64,000 bases of DNA from Rhizobium altiplani (GTDB lineage Bacteria > Pseudomonadota > Alphaproteobacteria > Rhizobiales > Rhizobiaceae), in assembly GCF_001542405.1 (NCBI RefSeq), contig NZ_LNCD01000012.1, positions 1 to 64,000 on the forward strand, given 5' to 3'. The position numbers and the translations under genes were made by a program. Of this stretch, positions 35,495 to 45,434 are shown piece by piece. The notes beneath the pieces were generated by a model, which was not told the DNA's origin, did not search any database, and saw nothing but the letters and a program-made list of their open reading frames with translations. How positions within the stretch are numbered: the first letter of the stretch is position 1; every line of letters starts with the position of its first letter.

Positions 35495-37942
35495 TTAGTA
35501 GAGGCCGCCGGCGCCGGACTGGACGGCCTGGTTGGCCTGCGGCGACGTCCGCAGAATTTCTTCGGGCGCCATCGCATTGTCCATGCCGATAACAGAGAGG
35601 CTGTCGGCAGGACCGGTACCTGGCTTGAAGGCCTCGATAATCGTGTTCGGGTCGCCCTGAACCGCAGCCATGCCGGTCTTGCGGTCGATCGGAATGAGGT
35701 TCATGCCCGCCGGAATGACAAACTTAGATTCCGGCATGTCCTTCACAGCAACCTGCATAAACTCGTTAAAGATCGGCGCAGAAAGCGAGCCGCCTGTGCC
35801 GCCGCGTCCAAGCGTCGACGGCGAGTCGAAGCCGATGTAAAGGCCGGCGACAAGATCCGGCGTGAAGCCGACGAACCACGCATCTTTTTCATCGTTGGTC
35901 GTACCCGTCTTGCCAGCAACGTCACGCCCGCCGAGATCGACCTTGCCGGCGGCCGTGCCGCGCTGGATGACACCCTGCAGCATCGAGGTGATCTGGTAGG
36001 AGGTCATCGGGTCGAGAACGGTTTCGCGATTGTCGACGACGTTGGGCTCGTCCTGGTTATGCCAGTCGCTCGCATTGCAGCCCTCGCAGACGCGCTCCTC
36101 GTGCTTGAAGATCGTACGGCCATAGCGGTCCTGGATCCGGTCAACCAGGGTCGGCTTGATCTGCTTGCCGCCATTGGCGATGACCGAATAAGCCGATACC
36201 ATGCGCAAGACCGTGGTTTCGCCGGAACCGAGCGACATGGCGAGAACCGGCATCATGTGATCGTAGATCCCGAAGCGTTCTGCATACTCGGCGACGACAT
36301 TCATGCCGAGATCGTTGGCAAGGCGCACCGTCATGCGGTTGCGCGAGTGCTCGATCGCGAAGCGAAGCGTGTTGGCGCCACCACCCTCGCCTTCATAGTT
36401 ATCCGGTGCCCATACCTGGCCATTGCCCGTCTGGATCGACAGCGGATCGTCGCTGACAACCGACGCCGGCGTATATCCATTGTCCATGGCCGCCGCATAG
36501 ACGAACGGCTTGAAGGACGAACCCGGCTGGCGCATCGCCTGGGTCGCGCGGTTGAATTCCGACTGCGCGTAGGAGAAGCCGCCGACCATCGCAAGCACGC
36601 GACCGGTCTTCGGGTCCATCGCGACGAGACCGCCTTCGACCTTCGGCGGCTGGCGAAGCCGGTAGGACTTGGAAGCTTCGTCCCCCAACCGCTCGACGTA
36701 GACGACATCCCCGGCCGACAGAACGCCGTCGGGCGACTTTGCTGTCTTCCGGCCGGAAGCCGAGCGATATGCCCACTGCATATTCTTGGCCTCGATGGCT
36801 CCACGCTCGCGCTCGGAAGGGATCTTGCCAGCGCCATCCTTCGGGGGCTGCAGCCCGATGTCGACGCCGTCGGCCGATACGGCCAGCACGACAGCCAGTC
36901 GCCATTCTGGCACGTCCGTCAAAGCCGGAATATCGGCCAGCGCCTTGCCCCAGTCAGCAGCCGTGTCGATCTGCTTGATCGGACCGTGGAAGCCACGACG
37001 CTCATCGTAGTTGGTCAGACCATCCTGAAGGGCCTTGCGCGCAAAGACCTGCAACGCGGGGTCAAAAGAGGTACGAACGGACAATCCGCCTTCGTACAGC
37101 ATCTTCTCGCCGTACTGGTCGATCAACTGACGGCGGACCGCCTCGGCGAAATAGCCGGATGCAAAAAGCGAGGGGCCGCTGCTGCGACCGGTGACACCGA
37201 GCGGCTGTTTCTTGGCCTCGGCACCATCGGACTGACTGACATAGCCATTCTCGACCATGCGATCGATGACCCAATTGCGGCGGGTGATCGCTGCTTCGGG
37301 ATGGCGGAAGGGATGATAGTTGGCGGGACCCTTCGGCAGGGAGGCAAGATAGGCAGCGTCGGCGACCGTCAGTTCGTTCACCGACTTGTTGAAATAGGTG
37401 AGCGAGGCGCTCGCGATACCGTAGGAATTCAGGCCGAAGAAGATCTCGTTCAGGTACAGCTCAAGGATCTTGTCCTTGCTGTAGGCTTGTTCGATACGGA
37501 AGGAAAGGATCGCTTCCTTCGCCTTGCGCTCCATCGTCTGTTCGCTGGAAAGCAGGAAGTTCTTGGCAACCTGCTGCGTGATCGTCGAACCGCCCTGCGT
37601 CGGACCGCCGGTCAGATAAGCAACCAGTGCGCGCGCAAAGCCGGTAACATCGATGCCGGGGTGCTGATAAAAGTTCTTGTCTTCAGCAGACAGGAAGGCC
37701 GCCTTGACGCGGTCGGGAACAGCCTGGATCGGCAGGAAAAGTCTGCGTTCCTTTGCATACTCCGCCATTAGCGCACCGTTGCCTGCATGAACGCGGGTCG
37801 TCACCGGCGGCTCGTAGCTGTTCAGCACTGCGTAGTCCGGAAGGTCCTTCGTGACGGTTGCCAAGTAAACAGCAACAACAGCCGCCACGCCCAAGAACAG
37901 GACGCAAGCCACTCCGAAGAAATATCCAAGAAGTCTAATCAT
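35495..37942 (-). CDS. mrcA: Penicillin-binding protein 1A (bifunctional class A)
   Basis: 815 residues. An N-terminal membrane anchor (about 7-28) precedes the GT51 transglycosylase domain (catalytic Glu87 in SAEDKNFYQHPG; GGSTITQQVAKN). The transpeptidase has SxxK in PGSSFKPF (about 473), SRN about 60 residues later and KTGTTNDEKDAWF (about 680). It polymerises glycan strands and cross-links peptides in the periplasm. An OB-like insert sits between the two catalytic parts, as in other PBP1A proteins. Co-directional with the amidase upstream and prfB downstream. Confidence 0.95.
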   Translation of the reverse strand: MIRLLGYFFGVACVLFLGVAAVVAVYLATVTKDLPDYAVLNSYEPPVTTRVHAGNGALMAEYAKERRLFLPIQAVPDRVKAAFLSAEDKNFYQHPGIDVTGFARALVAYLTGGPTQGGSTITQQVAKNFLLSSEQTMERKAKEAILSFRIEQAYSKDKILELYLNEIFFGLNSYGIASASLTYFNKSVNELTVADAAYLASLPKGPANYHPFRHPEAAITRRNWVIDRMVENGYVSQSDGAEAKKQPLGVTGRSSGPSLFASGYFAEAVRRQLIDQYGEKMLYEGGLSVRTSFDPALQVFARKALQDGLTNYDERRGFHGPIKQIDTAADWGKALADIPALTDVPEWRLAVVLAVSADGVDIGLQPPKDGAGKIPSERERGAIEAKNMQWAYRSASGRKTAKSPDGVLSAGDVVYVERLGDEASKSYRLRQPPKVEGGLVAMDPKTGRVLAMVGGFSYAQSEFNRATQAMRQPGSSFKPFVYAAAMDNGYTPASVVSDDPLSIQTGNGQVWAPDNYEGEGGGANTLRFAIEHSRNRMTVRLANDLGMNVVAEYAERFGIYDHMMPVLAMSLGSGETTVLRMVSAYSVIANGGKQIKPTLVDRIQDRYGRTIFKHEERVCEGCNASDWHNQDEPNVVDNRETVLDPMTSYQITSMLQGVIQRGTAAGKVDLGGRDVAGKTGTTNDEKDAWFVGFTPDLVAGLYIGFDSPSTLGRGGTGGSLSAPIFNEFMQVAVKDMPESKFVIPAGMNLIPIDRKTGMAAVQGDPNTIIEAFKPGTGPADSLSVIGMDNAMAPEEILRTSPQANQAVQSGAGGLY

Positions 37943-38183
37943 ATTTAAGCTACCGGTATCTCAATCATCGATCAGCGCGACATAACAATCGCAGGATCGG
38001 GGCATCTTGCATGTTGGGCGACTTACTCCATGAGCGTTTTCGCCACAAGCCGATTCCGTTTCATCTATGGAAACACAAGGCTGAGTAACGGCGTGAATGT
38101 GAGTAAAATAGGGCCTTGAAGCGCTATTCCCACATTGCGATCGTGTTACACCAGCAAGTGTCACATCTGCGCCACGGCTGCAA

Positions 38184-39449
38184 TCAGCCCCCATTTGCAA
38201 CCATCGCCGTGCGGTAGTGCTTGACGGCCTCCGTCAGCAGGTCGGCCATCCTTCCCCGCCATCCGTCATCAAGCAGGAGCTTTTCGTCGTCCTTGTTGGA
38301 AAGGAAGCCCAGTTCCAACAGGATAGACGGCACATCCGGTGCCTGCAGAACGCGGAAGCCCGCATGGCGGTGTGGATTGTTGATCGTCCCTACCTGATCC
38401 TTGAAGGATGTAAGCACGCTTTCAGCAAGCGAAATAGAAAAAGCCTGCGTTTCGCGGCGCGTCAGGTCGAGCAGAATATCGGCGACTTCGGGAGGCTCAG
38501 CCACGGTCTCCTTGCCGGCAATCTGGTCGGAGAGGTTTTCGCGGTCGGCGAGATCGGCGGCAAGCTTGTCGGAGGCCCTGTCGGAGATCGTGTAGACTGT
38601 CGCGCCGCGAATATCCTTTTGTTTCAGGGTGTCCGCATGCATCGAAATGAAGAGGCCCGCATGGTTCTGGCGGGCAATCTCCACACGCTCGGAGAGCGAC
38701 AGGAACGAGTCATCCTTTCGCGTCAGGAACGCCTTGATGCCGGACTCGCGGTTGAGGCGATCGGCGAGCGCCTTGGCGAAGGCGAGCGTTACGTCCTTCT
38801 CCTGCGTCTTGGTATCGACGCCGATCGCACCCGTGTCGATCCCGCCGTGACCAGCATCGACAGCGATGATGAAATCTCCATCAGCCGGTTTCTCCGGCAC
38901 AGCAATGGCGCTCGTCGTCTGTTGGGACGAAGGATCGCTCCAGGACTGGGCCTTGACCAGTTCGGCAAACTTCTCGTTGTCCGTCATTGCCGCATCCAGG
39001 ACGAGACGGTGCCCCTTGCCGTCCTCATCTTCCTGGACCTTGGCGACTTCCATCTTCACCGGCTTCTTGGCGGTCAGCACGATACGGGCGCTGTCCTCGT
39101 CCATCTTGCCGTAGCGTATGTCCTTGAAGAGCCCCCTCGCCGCGAGATCCGCAGCTGGGAAGCCGAAGGCTGTCGCAGGCAGGTCGACGACGACGCGTTC
39201 GGGATTGGCGATATAGTGGACGGAAAAATCGGGGGCCCGATCGAAGTCGATGACAATGCGCGTACGTGCATCGTCGCCGATGATTCGGGCGCCATAGGCG
39301 AGCAAGGGGTCGGCCTTCGCTGCTTCGTCTGCTCGCACCTCAGGAAGAAATGCAAAAGTCGTCGCGGCCGCGGCAACGGCCACCACGCCGGTAAACCTTA
39401 TTTTCCGCCATCCGGATATTACCGTCGCGGGTCGTACCCTCTTAAACAA
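38184..39449 (-). CDS. amiC: N-acetylmuramoyl-L-alanine amidase, AMIN domain
   Basis: 421 residues. A signal region with a hydrophobic run (about 20-40) is followed by an AMIN domain (about 48-155; RIVIDFDRAPDFSVHYIANP) that targets such enzymes to the septum. A linker and the Amidase_3 catalytic domain (about 190-415) follow, with VDAGHGGIDTGAIG, ISMHAD and LELGFLSNKDDEKLL providing the zinc ligands and glutamates. It cuts stem peptides from glycan during cell separation. It stands upstream of mrcA on the same strand, a sensible cell-wall pairing. Confidence 0.92.
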   Translation of the reverse strand: MFKRVRPATVISGWRKIRFTGVVAVAAAATTFAFLPEVRADEAAKADPLLAYGARIIGDDARTRIVIDFDRAPDFSVHYIANPERVVVDLPATAFGFPAADLAARGLFKDIRYGKMDEDSARIVLTAKKPVKMEVAKVQEDEDGKGHRLVLDAAMTDNEKFAELVKAQSWSDPSSQQTTSAIAVPEKPADGDFIIAVDAGHGGIDTGAIGVDTKTQEKDVTLAFAKALADRLNRESGIKAFLTRKDDSFLSLSERVEIARQNHAGLFISMHADTLKQKDIRGATVYTISDRASDKLAADLADRENLSDQIAGKETVAEPPEVADILLDLTRRETQAFSISLAESVLTSFKDQVGTINNPHRHAGFRVLQAPDVPSILLELGFLSNKDDEKLLLDDGWRGRMADLLTEAVKHYRTAMVANGG

Positions 39450-40084
39450 TCGACCGCCACACCTTAAATATCATTCCGATCAACTTCTCCCGGCAAACGC
39501 GAGATCGCCGGTATCAGCGACGTTCGCGGCCACGGAGCCGAATCGGCGCCCTTAATCCCCGATTTTGTATGCCTTCCGAAATCCATCAATATTATGGCAC
39601 ATTTGGCTTTTCCCTTGCTATTGTGACAGAGAAAACATACAAGGATTTTTAGGGTAGAAGTGCTGACGGGATAGAGTCGCCTGCACGGCAGCCAAACCGC
39701 AAGGGAACTGGCGCCACAACCGGCAATCGTCCGCCGTCTTATGTGTTTCCACTCGAAATTGGATCCTGAATTTTCCGGCGTATGCGGGAACTTCATCGGT
39801 GGATAGCCACCAACCGCTCTTTACAGAGAGAGCAAACTCATCGGACCTGAACAAGGTCTTAGTTTTGTCGATCTCGCTTGGTCTTTGATGGTGTCGCAGC
39901 AGGTTTTATCTGAAGTCTACAGGCCCCGGGAGAACATCTCCCCCGCTGCTGTCTGGCTGCTGCCTTCCACACCGCACCAAACGCGACTTTCATTATCCGG
40001 CGCTGCAACGACGAGCCGCCTCTCCTCTGTCTCTTCGACACAAGGGGATGCCGACGTTCGGCCGCGCCGAGGAGCACAGCTTAC
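39450..40084. other. Divergent region with long leader of rne
   Basis: 635 bases without a convincing gene between amiC (minus) and rne (plus). RNase E genes in other bacteria have a long 5' leader that lets the enzyme destroy its own mRNA; the length here is compatible with that. I cannot fold it by eye reliably. An AT-rich part lies around 39590-39660. Confidence 0.5.
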
Positions 40085-42922
40085 ATGGCAGACAAGATGC
40101 TTATCGACGCGTCTCACGAGGAAGAGACGCGCGTTGTTGTCGTTCGCGGAAACCGCATAGAAGAATTTGACTTCGAGTCACAGCACAAGAAGCAGATCCG
40201 CGGCAACATCTACCTCGCAAAGGTAACGAGGGTTGAACCCTCGCTGCAGGCCGCGTTCGTTGATTACGGCGGCAACCGGCACGGCTTTTTGGCCTTTGCC
40301 GAAATTCACCCCGACTACTACCAGATCCCGCTTGCCGATCGTCAGGCCCTGCTTCGCGCCGAAGCCGAAGAGCATCGCCGCGACGACGACGTCGAACACG
40401 TCGAGACGGCGCCGGTCGATCTCTCCACCCAGGAACAGCCCGACGTTGGCGTAGCCGCAACTGCCGAAGCGCCGGCAGCGGAAGCCGCTCCCGAAGAAGA
40501 CGCTGCCGTAGCAACCGAAACGGTCGAGGCCGTTGCGGAAGTCGCCGAGGAAGCACCCGTCAAGAAGGCAAAGCCCCGCCGCAGCCGCAAGAAGGTGGCG
40601 CCGGCGGCTGAAGCGCCTGCCAACGACGAGGCTGCCAGCGAAGCCACCGCCGACAACGACGATGAAGGCTCGTCGGGCAACGAGATGGCCGCAATGGTCG
40701 AAACCGACTCGATCTCCGAAGAGGTCGACGCCCGCCGCCGCAGCGATGACGACGATGACGACGATCACGACCACGAAGAGGAAGTGATCGAATCCGTCGG
40801 CGCCGAAGACGCCATGGAGGAGGTTCCCGATCGCGTCCAGCGCAAGCCGCGCAAGCAATATCGTATCCAGGAAGTCATCAAGCGCCGCCAGATCCTGCTG
40901 GTGCAGGTGGCAAAGGAAGAGCGTGGCAACAAGGGCGCTGCCCTGACGACCTATCTTTCGCTGGCCGGTCGCTACTCCGTCCTCATGCCGAACACGGCGC
41001 GTGGCGGCGGCATCTCCCGCAAGATCACCAATCCGCAGGACCGCAAGCGCCTGAAGGAAATCGCGCGTATGCTCGAAGTGCCGCAGGGCATGGGCGTCAT
41101 CCTGCGCACCGCCGGCGCGAATCGAACCAAGGTCGAGGTCAAGCGCGACTTCGAATATCTGATGCGCCTGTGGGAGAACGTCCGCACGCTGACGCTGCAG
41201 TCGACCGCTCCCTGCCTCGTGTATGAGGAAGGCTCGCTCATCAAGCGCTCGATCCGTGACCTCTACAACAAGGATATCGGCGAGATCATCGTTGCCGGCG
41301 AGGAAGGCTATCGTGAAGCGAAAGACTTCATGAAGATGTTGATGCCGAGCCACGCCAAGGTGGTTCAGCCCTATCGCGACATCCACCCGATCTTCTCGCG
41401 CTCCGGCATTGAGGCTCAGCTCGACCGCATGCTGCAGCCGCAGGTAACGCTGAAGTCGGGCGGCTACCTGATCATGAACCAGACCGAAGCGCTGGTTTCG
41501 ATCGACGTCAACTCCGGCCGCTCGACGCGCGAGCACTCGATCGAGGACACTGCTCTGCAGACCAACCTCGAAGCGGCGGAAGAAATCGCCCGCCAGCTTC
41601 GTCTGCGCGACCTTGCCGGCCTGATCGTCATCGACTTCATCGACATGGAAGAAAAGCGCAACAACCGCGCTGTCGAGAAGAAGCTGAAGGAATGCCTGAA
41701 GAACGATCGCGCGCGCATTCAGGTCGGCCGTATCTCGCATTTCGGTCTTCTGGAAATGTCGCGCCAGCGCATCCGCGCATCCGTTCTTGAATCAACGACG
41801 CAGGTCTGCTCGCATTGCGGCGGTACCGGCCACGTCCGTTCGCAGTCCTCCGTTGCGCTGCATGTCCTGCGCGGCATCGAGGAGTACCTGCTCAAGAATA
41901 CCACGCACAACATCACGGTTCGCACGACGCCTGATATTGCCCTGTACCTGCTCAATCACAAGCGGCAGACAATCGTCGACTACGAAGCCCGCTTCGGTGT
42001 GTCGATCATTATCGATGCGGATGGCTCGGTCGGCTCGCAGCACTTTGCGATCGACCGCGGCGAGCCGGTCGAGAACCCGGTGAAGATCGAAACCCTGTTC
42101 AACTTTGCTGCCATCCCCGATGACGAAGACGACGATATCGTGGTCGAAGTCGACGAGGAGGAAGAAGAGGAACTGGAGGCCAAGCCGGCCGCAGCCGAAC
42201 GTCCAGCGCAGCGCGCCGAAGGCGATGGCGAGGGCCGCAAGCGCAAGCGTCGCCGTCGTCGTCGCGGCCGCAACGGCAATGGCGAGGCGGTTGCTGCCGA
42301 CAGCGTTTCGGGTGACGCAGTGGAAGGCGACCAGATCGACAGCGATGACGAGGAAGAAGGTGACGAAGGCGTTGCCGCCACCTCGGAAACGCGTGACGAA
42401 GGTGATGAGAGCCAGCGCCGCAAGCGCCGCCGTCGCGGCAAGCGCGGCGGCCGCCGCAACCGCGAGGAAGGTGGCGAGCAGGAGGCTTCTGCAGCGGAAG
42501 CGGCAGATGACGATGCCGAAGATGGCGAGACGGAAGTGACCACCGTCGAGGTGATCGAAGCCGCCGCCGAGAAAGCAGTCGAAGCTCAGCCAGCGATGGT
42601 CGCTGTTGAAGCGGGCGCCTCGGTTACGGAAGACATAAAGCCGAAGCGTGCACGTCGCAGCCGCAAGGCATCTCCGGTCGAAGAGCCTGTCGTTGAAGAA
42701 GCGACGGAGGCAGCACCCGCCGCTGAAGCTGAGATCGAGGCTGCATCCGCAGACCTGGCTACGCCCGCAGTCGAAGAAGCGAAGCCTGTCCGCGCCAACA
42801 GGGAGTCGAACATCTCCTCGTCTGAACCAACGGTTAAATCGACGCGCAGCGATGCTGCTGAGACCGAAGGCGACGGCAAGCCGAAGAAAGCTGGCTGGTG
42901 GCAGCGCCGCGGTTTTTTCTAA
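40085..42922 (+). CDS. rne: Ribonuclease E
   Basis: 945 residues. The S1 RNA-binding domain starts normally (GNIYLAKVTRVEPSLQAAFV) but is split by an acidic, alanine/glutamate-rich insert (about 95-260) before resuming at PRKQYRIQEVIKRRQILLVQ. The catalytic Asp residues are in SIDVNSG (about 474) and VIDFIDME (about 515); the zinc-link is CSHCGGTG (about 574-581). The C-terminal 280 residues are disordered, with alternating acidic runs and arginine-rich patches (RKRRRRRRGRNGNG) that bind RNA and degradosome partners. It processes rRNA, tRNA and mRNA. Split S1 domains are typical of alphaproteobacteria. Confidence 0.96.
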   Translation: MADKMLIDASHEEETRVVVVRGNRIEEFDFESQHKKQIRGNIYLAKVTRVEPSLQAAFVDYGGNRHGFLAFAEIHPDYYQIPLADRQALLRAEAEEHRRDDDVEHVETAPVDLSTQEQPDVGVAATAEAPAAEAAPEEDAAVATETVEAVAEVAEEAPVKKAKPRRSRKKVAPAAEAPANDEAASEATADNDDEGSSGNEMAAMVETDSISEEVDARRRSDDDDDDDHDHEEEVIESVGAEDAMEEVPDRVQRKPRKQYRIQEVIKRRQILLVQVAKEERGNKGAALTTYLSLAGRYSVLMPNTARGGGISRKITNPQDRKRLKEIARMLEVPQGMGVILRTAGANRTKVEVKRDFEYLMRLWENVRTLTLQSTAPCLVYEEGSLIKRSIRDLYNKDIGEIIVAGEEGYREAKDFMKMLMPSHAKVVQPYRDIHPIFSRSGIEAQLDRMLQPQVTLKSGGYLIMNQTEALVSIDVNSGRSTREHSIEDTALQTNLEAAEEIARQLRLRDLAGLIVIDFIDMEEKRNNRAVEKKLKECLKNDRARIQVGRISHFGLLEMSRQRIRASVLESTTQVCSHCGGTGHVRSQSSVALHVLRGIEEYLLKNTTHNITVRTTPDIALYLLNHKRQTIVDYEARFGVSIIIDADGSVGSQHFAIDRGEPVENPVKIETLFNFAAIPDDEDDDIVVEVDEEEEEELEAKPAAAERPAQRAEGDGEGRKRKRRRRRRGRNGNGEAVAADSVSGDAVEGDQIDSDDEEEGDEGVAATSETRDEGDESQRRKRRRRGKRGGRRNREEGGEQEASAAEAADDDAEDGETEVTTVEVIEAAAEKAVEAQPAMVAVEAGASVTEDIKPKRARRSRKASPVEEPVVEEATEAAPAAEAEIEAASADLATPAVEEAKPVRANRESNISSSEPTVKSTRSDAAETEGDGKPKKAGWWQRRGFF

Positions 42923-42949
42923 GATTGATTTTCGGCGATAAGTAAAAGG

Positions 42950-42981
42950 ATCCGGCTGCGGCGACGCAGCCGGATTTTTTT
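42950..42981 (+). terminator. Rho-independent terminator of rne
   Basis: Ten-base stem ATCCGGCTGC with its perfect complement, a 6-base loop and a run of T at 42975-42981, 27 bases after the rne stop. Confidence 0.95.
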
Positions 42982-43038
42982 ATACTCTCGGCGACGGCTG
43001 TTTCACCCGGATACGGAGCGGCTTGCCTTCGACATTGT

Positions 43039-43709
43039 TCATGTCGAACGACTTCGTCTTTTGACGAGGTCGCTTAGCTTCCGGAAGCCATATGTCCGCG
43101 GATCGAAGTCCGACGCCAGATTTGCGAGCTGCGCTCCAACTGCACCGAGCGATACCCATCCATCTTCACTCTCCATCTGAGCGATGACCTTCTTGATGAC
43201 GGGCGTCGCTTCGCTCGGTTGGCGTAGCGAGCGCGCTTGCGTGGCCTCGCTGCCGTTTGATGTGACCGTGGGCACCAGGTTTTCGGTATGGATGAATCGA
43301 CGGCATGCCTGACGAAAACTCTCTTGTGTCTTCTGCTCACCAAACCCGAAAACATCGATGCCCTGCTCGCGGATCCGCGAGGCAAGTCGGGTGAGGTCGC
43401 TGTCCGAGGATACAAGACAAAAGCCGTCGAAACGGCCACTGTGCAGCAGGTCCATGGCGTCAATGACAAGAGTAATATCGGAAGCGTTCTTGCCCGTCGC
43501 GTGTTCGAATTGCTGTTGAGGGACTATTGCGCGTCGCGCCAGCACGTCGTTCCACGCTTTTGAGCTAGCACTGGTGAAGTCGCCATAAATGCGCCGAACA
43601 CTTGCCTCGCCGATCTTGGCTATCTCCTCGAATAAGCCAGCAGCGATCTTTGCGGAAGTGTTGTCGCGTCAATAAGTACGGCAAGTCGGGGCGAGCGGGG
43701 TTCGGGCAT
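43039..43709 (-). pseudogene. NYN-domain (LabA/DUF88) protein, frameshifted
   Basis: Reading from the ATG at 43709, MPEPRSPRLAVLIDA runs into a premature stop, while the next frame continues exactly where it should: DNTSAKIAAGLFEEIAKIGE, then VRRIYGDF and the long frame to 43039. Deletion of one G near 43665, inside the catalytic DADN motif, explains it. The rest has the NYN nuclease motifs (DITLVIDAMDLL, LVSSDSDLTRLASRIREQG) and a C-terminal OST-HTH/LOTUS-like part (about the last 70 residues). It is either a real pseudogene or one missed base in the assembly. Confidence 0.85.
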
Positions 43710-43889
43710 AAACGGCTCCAGTCCCTCATGATAGATCCGACGTCCACCATCAACGAACTGACCATTTTTTGCAACCAGTAGTAATAAAATCGGTAAACAA
43801 CACGTCGACGGCCTCAAAGGAGGCTGGCGCCATTTGCCATCGGATGCCTGACGTTCGAACGCGACTCTCGCTGATCCCGGCGACGCGTC

Positions 43890-44993
43890 TTAGTCCCGCT
43901 CGGCAATCATGGTCTCGTGCGGATACTCTCCGTAGAAGCCCCGCCAATTGGCGACCGCGAAACCAAAAACCACCAGCGCTCCCGCCTGATGGAGCAGCCC
44001 CCAATGAAGCGGGACCTGCAGCAGCAAGGTCGCGATGCCAATCGCCGCCTGTATTGTCACCAGAACAAACAGGACGACGGCGCGCCGGGCATGCGTCGTG
44101 GAGGGCGCTGCGGTCAGAGCTATGATCATGTTGATCAGCGTCAGCGCAAAAAGGGTGTAGGCGCCCAGCCGATGAATGAACTGCACGGTCTTGGGGTTCT
44201 CGAAGAAATTGATCCAGGCCGGTTGCTGGATCAGCAGATCCGAGGGCACGAGGGCACCATCCATCAACGGCCAGGTATTATAGGTAAAGCCGGCGTCGAG
44301 GCCTGCGACGAGCGCGCCGAGGTAGATCTGGAATAGCGCAAACGCCACGATGGCGCCCGCCCAGACATGCGAGCCTTGTGTGGGCGCCTTGTCATCGGAG
44401 TGAGGGGAAAGCCCTCGCATGATCCACATGCAGGACGCGAAGATAAGACAAGCCATGATCAGGTGCGTTGCCAACCTGTATTGGCTGACGTCGGTTCGGA
44501 CGGAGAGTCCTGACGACACCATCCACCAGCCGATCGCACCCTGCAGTCCACCCAGCATGAGAATTCCGAAGAGCGGCCAGCGCAGCCGTCTCTCCACTTT
44601 TCCCGCCAGCCAGAAATAGAGCAGCGGCAGCGCAAAGATGACACCAATGCCACGTGCGATCAGGCGATGGGCCCACTCCCACCAAAAGATGCCCTTGAAC
44701 TCGTCGACAGTCATTCCGCTGTTCATCTGCTGAAACTCGGGAATGCGCTGATAGAGTTTGAATTCCTCGTCCCATTCCGCAGCGCTAAGAGGCGGAATGA
44801 CACCGTGAATCGGCTTCCATTCGGTGATGGAAAGCCCCGAATTCGTGAGCCGGGTGGCTCCACCGATGATCACAAGACAGAACAGCGCCAAGAGCACAAA
44901 GCCCAGCCAAATGCGAACGGCCCGGCGATTGCCATCCTGCCGGCGTATCTCACGCAGTATTTGCTGTTCGGTGCTCAAGTTCGCGATCGCCAT
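43890..44993 (-). CDS. ctaA: Haem A synthase, COX15/CtaA family
   Basis: 367 residues with about eight membrane helices. Haem-ligand histidines and surroundings are recognisable: GGATRLTNSGLSITEWKPI, FWWEWAHRLIARGIG, YRLATHLIMA, QFIHRLGAY and LHQAGALVVF. It oxidises haem O to haem A for cytochrome aa3 oxidases in the inner membrane. The length and internal two-fold symmetry fit the alphaproteobacterial/mitochondrial COX15 type. Divergent from the DUF2842 gene. Confidence 0.93.
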   Translation of the reverse strand: MAIANLSTEQQILREIRRQDGNRRAVRIWLGFVLLALFCLVIIGGATRLTNSGLSITEWKPIHGVIPPLSAAEWDEEFKLYQRIPEFQQMNSGMTVDEFKGIFWWEWAHRLIARGIGVIFALPLLYFWLAGKVERRLRWPLFGILMLGGLQGAIGWWMVSSGLSVRTDVSQYRLATHLIMACLIFASCMWIMRGLSPHSDDKAPTQGSHVWAGAIVAFALFQIYLGALVAGLDAGFTYNTWPLMDGALVPSDLLIQQPAWINFFENPKTVQFIHRLGAYTLFALTLINMIIALTAAPSTTHARRAVVLFVLVTIQAAIGIATLLLQVPLHWGLLHQAGALVVFGFAVANWRGFYGEYPHETMIAERD

Positions 44994-45106
44994 GGCTGCT
45001 CCTTACTTCCGGTAGTTGATTTGCCTGAGCGGCTCATGCAAAACAAGCCCCGAACCTTTGCGGCATGCCGTCGCGGCAATCGGAACACCAGTTTGAAAGA
45101 TATTTG

Positions 45107-45316
45107 ATGCCTGTCCGCCTCCGCAAATTCATCGGTACGATCCTGATCGTCGTGCTCGTGCTTGCCTATGCGCTGCTCGCAAACACGATCGCGGTCGCCA
45201 CGCTCGGTGATGCGCCATGGTGGGGTCAGCTCCTGTACTTTTTCCTGACCGGCCTACTGTGGGTGCTGCCCGCGATGGTCATCATCAAATGGATGGCCGG
45301 GCCGAAGCAGCAGTGA
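45107..45316 (+). CDS. DUF2842-family small membrane protein
   Basis: 69 residues from the ATG at 45107. Two membrane helices (about 8-30 and 38-60) with the linker GDAPWWGQLLYF and a short basic tail. Small proteins of this kind are frequent beside ctaA in rhizobia; function unknown. Confidence 0.75.
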   Translation: MPVRLRKFIGTILIVVLVLAYALLANTIAVATLGDAPWWGQLLYFFLTGLLWVLPAMVIIKWMAGPKQQ

Positions 45317-45434
45317 TCCGTTAACGACGGGATAACCGTGATCGACGGAAAGCAAGGTTTAGCGCCGCTCATAAACCAAATGGACGTTCCGTTGGACTAT
45401 TCTTCGCGCCTGCAAGTCAGTCCGGAGAAAATCA

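Noticed and set aside
35441..37771. 776-codon plus-strand open frame
   Set aside because: Antisense shadow of mrcA, whose motifs and codon pattern are clear on the other strand.
38217..39467. 416-codon plus-strand open frame
   Set aside because: Shadow of the amidase gene.
40178..41740. 520-codon minus-strand open frame
   Set aside because: Shadow of rne caused by GC-rich third positions; no motifs.
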